From: Ardenticatenaceae bacterium
GTDB lineage: Bacteria; Chloroflexota; Anaerolineae; Promineifilales; Promineifilaceae
Length of the DNA stretch: 64,000 bases
Assembly: GCA_011525915.1 (NCBI GenBank)
Contig: WYBM01000071.1
Span: forward strand, 1-64,000
Reading direction: 5' to 3'
Each line of letters starts with the position of its first letter. The stretch's first letter is position 1. This document shows, piece by piece, positions 1 through 7,600 of this stretch. Position numbers and translations under genes: made by a program. Under the pieces are notes generated by a model. That model saw only the letters and a list, made by a program, of their open reading frames with translations, made no database searches and was not told where the DNA came from.

Positions 1-2
1 AG

Positions 3-1574
3 AGCCAGGGGCTGGAGCCACTGCCTCTCAGTGGGCAGGATGCGACAGCCGCAGGCATCCAGAACATCCTGGCTGGCTGGCAGACGATGACGGTGTACAA
101 ACCGATTAAGCTAGAGGCTGAAGCGGCGGCCGCGGCGGCCATTGCCCTGCTGAATGGCGAAGATGTAGCCTCCCTGACCAGCGACACTATCAACAACGGG
201 ACCAATGACATCCCGTTCATGAAGCTGACACCGATAGCGGTGACCAAGGAGAACATTGCCGAGACGGTGATTGCCGACGGTTTCCGCACCTGGGAAGAAG
301 TTTGTGTCGGTGAGTTTGCGCAGTATTGTGAAGCCATGGCTGAAGGCGAAGAAATGGCTGAAGGCGAAATGATGGAAGGCTGCAATGTTGATCTCACTGG
401 CGAAACGATCACCCTGCATCAGCAGGCTGGCCGTGAAGGCCCCATTGCCGCCATTTTAGGTGAAGCCTTTGCCTATGCTACAGAAGATGCTCTGACAGCC
501 ATCAACGCTAGCGGTGGTGTGTGTGGGGCAGAGTTGGAAGTTGTGTTTAACGAAACCAACTACGACGTTGAACAGGAAGTGGCCGTTTACGAACAAACTC
601 GCGGCGACGCCATTCTCATTTTTACATATGGCAGCGGTGCTACAGTAGCGCTGGCGCAGCGTCTTAACGAAGACAAGATTTTGTCGTTTGCGGCCGGGGT
701 GAACGGCCCGGCTATTTACGTACCGCGCAACGGGTACACTGTTGCTGACATACCTATCTACTCTGACCAGTTTGCCGGTTTTCTGAGCTGGCTGCATGAT
801 AACTGGGCCGATGTGAAGCCGGAATCGGCTGGTGACGATATTGTGGTGGGTGTTATTGGTTGGGCAAATGCCTATGGCGCGGGCGCCACGACCGAAGAGG
901 CCCTGGCTTATGCCGAAGAATTGGGCATTACGGTATTGCCCTTAGAGGAACAACCAGTGGCCCCAGACGCAGATGTATCTGGCCAGATTCAGAATATGCT
1001 GGTTAATGGTGCAAACGTCATTTACAATCAGAATCTCTCCTTCAGCGTGGCCCAAGTGATTGGCACGGTGCGTGCTGCAGGTGTCTGGGATAATGTCATT
1101 GTGGGTGGTGTAAGCTGGTCATTTAACAGTGATGTCTTAAACTTCCTGGGTCAAAATGCCGCCCTGGCCGATGGGTATTATGGCGTGGTGCCCCATTTGA
1201 CCTGGGCTGACACCGATGCGGACATTATTCAGGAAGCGATGGCCGCGTTTGAGGCAGGCGAGTACCCGGAAACGGAACGCACCAATACCTATCTGCTGAC
1301 CTATGCCACGTTTTTTGCCGTGCGCGACATCATTCAACATGCCATCTCTGAGTATGGTTTCGAGAATCTCAGTGGTGAGACGCTGTTGCAGGCTGCCAAC
1401 GATATTGGCGTGGTAGATGCACGCGGTCTGTTCCAGTTTGATCTCAGCGGTGAAAACCGGGCACCCAATAAGGCCCAGATTCGCCAATGGCAGTTACAAG
1501 AAGATGGTACCATGATGGATGTACCGATGACAGACTTCTTTGAATTACCAGACACACGGCCGCCGGCCAATTAG
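3..1574 (+). CDS. Chimeric ABC substrate-binding protein (XylF-like C-terminal lobe fused to LivK-like domain), 5' end outside window
   Basis: The reading frame is already open at base 3, so the ATG at 87 is internal and the true start lies left of the window. The first ~110 visible codons match the C-terminal lobe of XylF-type sugar-binding proteins (PLSGQDATAAGIQNILAGW, then TMTVYKPIK and LTPIAVTKENI). After an acidic linker (MAEGEEMAEGEMMEG, about 335-390) the protein becomes a full Peripla_BP_6 branched-chain amino-acid binding domain (TITLHQQAGREGPIAAILGE onward) lacking its own signal peptide. Such linkers normally follow the lipobox in binding proteins of this type. The product would bind solute outside the membrane and deliver it to a Liv permease. 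LivF follows 60 bp downstream, which fits the second half. The fusion may be real recombination within the repeated linker or an assembly join. Confidence 0.85.
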   Translation, partial: SQGLEPLPLSGQDATAAGIQNILAGWQTMTVYKPIKLEAEAAAAAAIALLNGEDVASLTSDTINNGTNDIPFMKLTPIAVTKENIAETVIADGFRTWEEVCVGEFAQYCEAMAEGEEMAEGEMMEGCNVDLTGETITLHQQAGREGPIAAILGEAFAYATEDALTAINASGGVCGAELEVVFNETNYDVEQEVAVYEQTRGDAILIFTYGSGATVALAQRLNEDKILSFAAGVNGPAIYVPRNGYTVADIPIYSDQFAGFLSWLHDNWADVKPESAGDDIVVGVIGWANAYGAGATTEEALAYAEELGITVLPLEEQPVAPDADVSGQIQNMLVNGANVIYNQNLSFSVAQVIGTVRAAGVWDNVIVGGVSWSFNSDVLNFLGQNAALADGYYGVVPHLTWADTDADIIQEAMAAFEAGEYPETERTNTYLLTYATFFAVRDIIQHAISEYGFENLSGETLLQAANDIGVVDARGLFQFDLSGENRAPNKAQIRQWQLQEDGTMMDVPMTDFFELPDTRPPAN

Positions 1575-1592
1575 TAAATAGTGATTTGTTAT

Positions 1593-1624
1593 ATGTAGGG
1601 GCGTGTCATAGCGCGCCCCTACAT
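1593..1624. repeat. Perfect inverted repeat between binding-protein gene and livF
   Basis: Arms ATGTAGGGGCG (1593-1603) and CGCCCCTACAT (1614-1624) are perfect complements with a 10-nt loop. No T-run follows, so this looks more like a dispersed REP-type element than a rho-independent terminator. It could still shield the 3' end of the upstream message. Confidence 0.7.
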
Positions 1625-1634
1625 CTAAAACCTG

Positions 1635-2432
1635 ATGCTAAAAGTCAACAACGTTGAAGTGGTCTACAGTGATGTGGTATTGGTTTTGCGCAGTGTCTCA
1701 TTGGAGGTGCCCGATGGGCAGATTGTCTCTTTGTTAGGGGCGAATGGCGCGGGCAAGTCTACCACATTGAAGGCAATTTCTGGCTTGTTGCATGCACAGC
1801 AAGGCGAGGTGACGCGGGGTTCCATTGAGTTTCAGGGACAACAGATCGACCAATTGCTGCCCGAGGAAATTGTAAAGCTGGGGATTGTGCAGGTATTGGA
1901 AGGACGGCCGTTGTTCCGCCATCTCACTGTGGAAGAAAACTTGATGACGGGTGCCTTGTCCCGCCGGGTATCTGGTCATGATCTCAAGCAAGATATTGAG
2001 CAGGTGTACCATTATTTCCCTCGCTTAAAGGAGTTTCGTCACCGCACCAGCGGCTATTTGTCTGGTGGTGAACAACAAATGATTGTTATTGGCCGGGCAT
2101 TGATGGCCCGACCCAAACTAATGTTATTGGATGAGCCTTCTTTGGGCCTGGCGCCCATGCTGGTGCAAAATATCTTTGAAATTATTCGCCAGATAAACAG
2201 AGAATCTGGCGTGGCCATATTGTTAGTAGAGCAAAATGCGAATGTGGCGCTGCACACGGCTGAATACGCCTACGTCATGGAAAACGGCCGTATTGTGCTG
2301 GATGGCAGCGCCGAACAGCTTAGAAGTAATGCCGATATTAAAGAGTTCTACCTGGGGTTAACGGCCGTGGGCAAGCGCAAATCGTACCGTGATGTTAAAC
2401 ATTATAAGCGGCGCAAGCGGTGGCTGGGGTAA
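1635..2432 (+). CDS. livF: Branched-chain amino-acid-type ABC transporter ATP-binding protein LivF
   Basis: This is a 265-residue cytoplasmic ATPase that would power a Liv-type importer. Walker A is GANGAGKST (residues 35-43), the signature LSGGEQQ is at 142-148 and Walker B LMLLDEP at 162-168, followed by the LivF-typical LGLAPMLV segment and an H-switch region (ILLVEQN). Length is slightly above the usual ~235 because of a basic C-terminal tail (KRRKRWLG). The gene sits 60 bp after the binding protein and just before a PaaK-like ligase. The LivG ATPase and LivH/LivM permeases are not in view and are probably upstream. No strong ribosome-binding site precedes the ATG. Confidence 0.93.
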   Translation: MLKVNNVEVVYSDVVLVLRSVSLEVPDGQIVSLLGANGAGKSTTLKAISGLLHAQQGEVTRGSIEFQGQQIDQLLPEEIVKLGIVQVLEGRPLFRHLTVEENLMTGALSRRVSGHDLKQDIEQVYHYFPRLKEFRHRTSGYLSGGEQQMIVIGRALMARPKLMLLDEPSLGLAPMLVQNIFEIIRQINRESGVAILLVEQNANVALHTAEYAYVMENGRIVLDGSAEQLRSNADIKEFYLGLTAVGKRKSYRDVKHYKRRKRWLG

Positions 2433-2473
2433 TAGGTAAGCTGGCGAACACCAGGTGCAAACGTTTGTCTTAG

Positions 2474-3730
2474 ATGCTGGTTCTAAAACCACCAGTAATG
2501 GCAGAAACATACATGAGTAAATTGGATAAACAGTTACAAGAATTGATAACCTATGCCTATGAACATGCTGAGGCCGTCAGACAGCGCTTTGATGCGGTCG
2601 GGCTTACGCCTGACGACATTCAGAGCGTCGCTGACCTGGTTAAAATCCCCGTATTACCCAAGGATCAGGTCATCCACTTGCAGCAGACCGATCCCCCTTT
2701 TGGTAATATGTTGGGTGTGCCTCGTGAACAGGTGACCCACATCTTCTTTTCCCCTGGCCCTATTTACGAACCTGCCCCCGATCCTCAGGCCGCTTCCTGG
2801 GCAGTCGCTGGGGAAGCACTGGCTCAAAGTGGCTTTAAGCCTGGCGAAATTGTACTCAACAGCTTTTCTTACCATCTGGTTCCTGCCGGCCTTCTGTTTG
2901 ATGGTGCCTTAACGCGCCTGGGCTGTACCGTGGTGCCTGGCGGGGTTGGGAACAGCGATTTGCAGATCAAAATGATCAGAGATATGCAAATTAGGGGCTA
3001 TGTGGGCACGCCCAGCTTTTTATTGACTTTGTTAGAAAAGGCCAAAGAACAAGGGCTGCAACTCCCCATTGATCATGCCATTGTTTCTGCTGAACCCCTG
3101 CTGCCGCCGATGCGAGCCGCCATTGAAGCGTTTGGCGTGAAGATTAGCAACACGTATGGCACTGCCGATTTTGGCCTTATTGCCCTGAACAGTGATCCGG
3201 GATTACCCTTCCGGCTTTTTGCCGAACCTATTGTGGAAGTGTTAGACTTGGAGACGGGCCAGCCGGTAGGGCCTGGCGAAGCAGGCGAGATTGTAGCCAC
3301 TAACTTCAACCGGGTCTACCCTCTCATCCGCCTGGGTACGGGGGATATGGCCATCAATGTAGACCCCAACCCGGGAAGCAGTGCTCAAACAGAACGTGGT
3401 CTTATCCTGATAGGCCGCTCCGGCGATGCGGTGAAGGTGCGTGGCATGTTTGTACATCCCAACCAGCTTGCGCTTGCTGCCCGACAGGTGCCCGGGGTGC
3501 TGAAAGTGCAAGGAGTAGTGACACAGCCAGATAACCAGGATTATTTTGTATTAAAAGCGGAAGTAGAAAATGGGGTGAATGGCACGGCCGTGACTGCCCA
3601 GTTAAAAGAGTTGGCACGTAATCTTTGCCGCGTGCGGGTAGACGTCGTGGAAATTGTGGCGCCGGGGTCGTTGAGTGCGGATGCGCCGGGGATGATAGAC
3701 GACCGTGATTGGGGAACAGCCCGGCCATAA
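2474..3730 (+). CDS. PaaK-like (phenylacetate-CoA ligase family) adenylate-forming protein
   Basis: 418 residues with the overall fold of phenylacetate-CoA ligases: an alpha-helical N-terminus, NTYGTADFG and TGDMA motifs, and a C-terminal ACS-like domain (GRSGDAVKVRGMFVHP). The family makes acyl-CoA through an acyl-AMP. The glycine/serine/threonine phosphate-binding loop expected near residue 90 is replaced by FFSPGPIYEP, so ATP handling may differ from canonical PaaK. The start is uncertain: ATGs at 2474, 2498 and 2513 are in frame and none has a clear Shine-Dalgarno. It lies 42 bp after livF on the same strand, suggesting activation of the imported acid. Family assignment is firm, substrate unknown. 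Confidence 0.8.
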   Translation: MLVLKPPVMAETYMSKLDKQLQELITYAYEHAEAVRQRFDAVGLTPDDIQSVADLVKIPVLPKDQVIHLQQTDPPFGNMLGVPREQVTHIFFSPGPIYEPAPDPQAASWAVAGEALAQSGFKPGEIVLNSFSYHLVPAGLLFDGALTRLGCTVVPGGVGNSDLQIKMIRDMQIRGYVGTPSFLLTLLEKAKEQGLQLPIDHAIVSAEPLLPPMRAAIEAFGVKISNTYGTADFGLIALNSDPGLPFRLFAEPIVEVLDLETGQPVGPGEAGEIVATNFNRVYPLIRLGTGDMAINVDPNPGSSAQTERGLILIGRSGDAVKVRGMFVHPNQLALAARQVPGVLKVQGVVTQPDNQDYFVLKAEVENGVNGTAVTAQLKELARNLCRVRVDVVEIVAPGSLSADAPGMIDDRDWGTARP

Positions 3731-3757
3731 CCAGAGCCATGATGAATGCCTGATTCC

Positions 3758-3790
3758 CAAAACGTAAAACGCCCCACGTTTTACGTTTTG
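3758..3790. repeat. Perfect 14-bp inverted repeat (AAAACGTAAAACG type)
   Basis: CAAAACGTAAAACG (3758-3771) and CGTTTTACGTTTTG (3777-3790) are perfect complements around a 5-nt loop. A near relative lies at 41300-41340, so this is a dispersed intergenic repeat family. It occupies the gap between the PaaK-like gene and the BKACE gene and ends 20 bp before the next ATG. Confidence 0.75.
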
Positions 3791-3810
3791 CGCTTTCTAG
3801 GAGCAGTTGC

Positions 3811-4665
3811 ATGAGCAAAACGATCATCACCGCCGCCCTGACCGGCGTCCTGGCAAATCGGCAGCAGTCGCCCTATATTCCTTACACACCCGCGGAAATT
3901 GGCGAGGAGGCGCAGCGTAGTGTAGCCGCCGGGGCCAGCATCGTTCATATTCATGCCCGGCAGGACAACGGCCTGCCCGCGTTTGACGTGGAAACGTATG
4001 CCCGTATTGATGAGGAAGTAAAAAAACGCTGCCCAGACGTGATCATCAATTACTCCACCGGGGCCATTGATATTGACCGCGAAACCCGCATTCACCACAT
4101 TCGGGCCCTAAAACCAGACATGGCGGCCCTTAATATGGGGTCCATGAATTACGCCATCTACTCGCGTAAAACCAAATCGTTTTACCACGATCGCATCTTT
4201 GCCAACCCTTTCCAGGACATTCAATTTTTCCTGGAAGTGATGAACGAAGCTGGTACCCGCCCGGAGATGGAGTGTTTTGACACCGGGCACATCAACAATA
4301 GCTACCCACTGATAGATATGGGCATTTTGCGCCCTCCGTTCCAGTTCAGCCTGATCATGGGAGTGTTGGGGGGCATTCCAGCCACAACAAAAAATTTGCT
4401 GCACCAGGCTGAACAGGTGCCGTCAGGGGCCCATTGGCAGGTGATTGGCATTGGCCGCCACCAATGGCGGTTGGCGGCGGCAGCCATTACCCTGGGAGGC
4501 AACATACGTGTGGGGTTGGAAGATAACCTCTACCTGCCCAATGGCGAACTGGCAACTTCAAATGGGGCCTGTGTGGCCACGGCCGTGGACCTGGTGCGTT
4601 TGGTAGGCGGCGAAGTAGCTACCATTGCCGAAGCCCGAAGCATCTTGCAACTCTCCCCAGCCTGA
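3811..4665 (+). CDS. Beta-keto acid cleavage enzyme (BKACE/Kce, DUF849 family)
   Basis: 284 residues matching the BKACE family, Zn-dependent TIM barrels that condense a beta-keto acid with acetyl-CoA to give acetoacetate and a new CoA ester. Visible family marks are ITAALTG near the start, the metal-binding HIHAR (His46, His48), INYSTG, a central ECFDTGHI and the C-terminal GGNIRVGLEDN loop carrying the conserved Glu. Length is typical. It closes the livF - PaaK-like - BKACE run on the plus strand, which reads as uptake and CoA-dependent breakdown of an amino or keto acid. The exact substrate cannot be read from sequence. Confidence 0.9.
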   Translation: MSKTIITAALTGVLANRQQSPYIPYTPAEIGEEAQRSVAAGASIVHIHARQDNGLPAFDVETYARIDEEVKKRCPDVIINYSTGAIDIDRETRIHHIRALKPDMAALNMGSMNYAIYSRKTKSFYHDRIFANPFQDIQFFLEVMNEAGTRPEMECFDTGHINNSYPLIDMGILRPPFQFSLIMGVLGGIPATTKNLLHQAEQVPSGAHWQVIGIGRHQWRLAAAAITLGGNIRVGLEDNLYLPNGELATSNGACVATAVDLVRLVGGEVATIAEARSILQLSPA

Positions 4666-4676
4666 AAAACGCGGCG

Positions 4677-7600
4677 CTACTTACCCGTCATGGCCGGCTT
4701 TGTCTGCTGCTGCTGTTGTTTGCCTTTTTGGCCGGCGCCGTTGGTCGGCGTCGCGTGAAGCTTGCTCAGGCTCTTGTGCCGGGCGGCCCACAACCCTACC
4801 AGCCCCAGGCGTAGTTCATATTGTGCTGTAGCCCCATCACGCACTTCCCCCATGATTTCACGTTCCACCAGGGCATTAAGAGCGGCCGTGACTTCTGTGG
4901 GGTGCAGGTGGATGCCATAAGGAGCTAAAAATTGCCCAAATGCTTCGGGGTGAAAAGGATGATTACGGTCAGACATGTGAGCCACGGCCGTTAAAATGGC
5001 CCGCTCGGTGTATGATGATCGCTGCCACAGGTAGGCAAAATGCACTTCGCCCAGCGTGAGCATTTCATCCAGGGCAGCATTGACGTCAGAAATAGTCACA
5101 TACCCCTTGCGCTGGTTGTTGGCTTGCTGCACAAGGGTATAACATACCAGCTGCAAGAAGTAAGGATGCCCCGCCGTTACCCGTAAAATCTTATCCATTG
5201 CCAGGTCATCATACACCAGATGGGGGGCTACCGGTTCCGTTATTAGCCGGGTGGCCGATTCTTCGCGCAAATAAGTGATGCGCTGGTAAAGGGCAATATT
5301 AAACATCACTGACCAATAATCGGCGCTCATCTCTTCCAGGCGACGTGTGCCCACAAAGACAAAGCTCAGGCCATCACCGTGCTGCATCAAATGGCGCAAA
5401 AAGTTAAAAAACGTCGGTGGTAAAATGCCATCATCTACCAGATGCTCAAAAACCTCAAATTCATCAAATACCAACAGCAGGGTGGTGTCTGACGGTAATG
5501 TGGCCCGTGCCGCCGGCAAAAAGTGGCGCTGGAACTGGCCGGCCGGGTCAGCTTCCCAGGCTGCCATAGCCGGCACATCCAGGGTAATCTGGCGGGTCGC
5601 CAGTGCATCGGCAATGAGCCAGGCCCAATCGTGGAAGAGGGCCGCCATGCCCGGTATGACCCCCAACGACTGGCAGTCAATGTACACGGGCAGCAGGTGA
5701 TCAGGCAGGTGCTGCTCTAGGTTGAGCAGCGCACTGGTTTTGCCGGTGCGGCGCTGGCCAATGAGGATGAGTACGTTACGTTGTGTCCAGTTTCCGGCAT
5801 TTTCATTGATGAAGTTAAAAAGCCACTCACGACCGTAAAACACGGTGCTGTTCTGGCGCAGCGGTGTCCCTGGCCGGTACGGGTTGGGAATGGGCGTAAA
5901 ATCACGCTGTGGTGGTAACACATGAACCTGATCGCCAAAAGCCATCACCTTGCCCTCCTGGTTGCGGTCATCAAACGTAACCGTCAGCCCTACGCGGAAG
6001 CGGTCGCTCACCAGTGGGCGAATATCAAACACAACCGTGCGCGATTGGCCAGGTGGCAATGACGTAATGGCTTGGAGCGCGCCGTTATTGGCGTAAGCGG
6101 GATCATCGGTTAATGCCCCCCGGATGTTGTTGGCGGGGGCACGGCCGTTGTTGGTGATCTCAAACGTTACCTGAGTGGGTTCGCCGGGGATAATGCGCCG
6201 TGTTTTGAGGGTAATTATCAATTCTGCCCGGCCTTCCAGTTCCTCTGTTTCGGCACTGACCAGCCCAGCCCAACGGTGAGCTATGGCCAGCGACAGGGGC
6301 TTTTCTACGGCCGTGTCATAATCGGGCAAATCCTGGCGTATGCTGTGCAGTTGGGCTGCTGCCTCATGCAAATACAGCAGCCGGTCATCGGGCCGGTCTA
6401 CCCGTTCGCTGTCCCGAATGGTTGTCAGCGTTGGCAGCAGCGCATACAAAGAAGGCGACCAGTAGCCCCATTTATCTAACGTCTCTAAAGTCTCTTGTAA
6501 TTGGGGCCATTCCAGGCTCAATTCTGTTAATGTTGGCGCTGCCAGCAGTTCCTGGCCCGTCTTAAAAAGCAGCAGCCAGCGGTCAATGGCCTGCCAGCGT
6601 GGCTCATAGTGGGTCGCGCGCTCCAAGGCATTCATAATCAGCGGTACACCTGCTTGGGGCCGGTCAGCCAGCAAAAACAAGCCATCAGCCAGACTGCTCA
6701 CGGGTTCATCATCGCGTTGCCGGGCCAGGCCAGACAATGTCAACAAAAAGTCTGGGGAGCCATTGGTGCTGATGTAACGATTGTCTAACCGGACCAGCGT
6801 TTCGGCCGGCCGTCGGCGTAAGCGCCAGTAAAAGCGGCGCGTCCGCATGACCGATGACTGTATCTGGCGCCCCGTCAAGAAAAGGATGATACTCCCCAGC
6901 CCTCCGGCTAACACCAGAATCCAGACGTAATCTTCTGCCAGGGGGGATAGGGTCATGGGAATGGGCCCCGGCGGTGGGTAAATGGTGCCTTCATGAGAGC
7001 CATCGGCGTAATGATAGCGGTAATGTACCCCATTGGCGGCGGCCGGCGGATTGGCCACATTCACAAAAACGGGACCGCTGCCGTTGCTCACAATCGATTC
7101 TCGATAAGCAGCCCAGGCACCCGTTTCCGGGTCTTGAATCTCCAACCGTACCCGCACTTCATCCCTTTCGGCATCCATGACCAGGACACTAAAACCATAT
7201 TGCCCCTGGTTAACTTCGGTAGACGGATTGGTTAACAAAGGCGGGCGATTTTCCTGGGCGCTAAAAAGCTGTACCTCGCCGTTTTCAGTGACAACCAACA
7301 GGTCTGTGCGGTTATCTTCACCGCGCCGCAGGGCTGTCAGGGCAAACACACCACTGGATAGGTCAAGTTCATCCAGAAACTGCGGCTGAGGTGGGATATT
7401 GCTGTAAAGTTTTACAGAGCCGTTATTATCACCGGTGGCAAATTCTGGCAGCCGGTTGCCGTCAAGATCCCCCCAATAGAGAGCCGACAGGTTGGGCATG
7501 GCACTTAATGCCCAGAGAATCTCTGGTTTATTATCTTGTACGGACAGGCGCAGCAGTTCACCAGCGTTGGTAGCAATGAGGAAAGATTCGGCTGTGTTGG

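Noticed and set aside
1593..1624. Hairpin before livF as a rho-independent terminator
   Set aside because: No T-tract on either strand, and the neighbouring genes appear co-transcribed.
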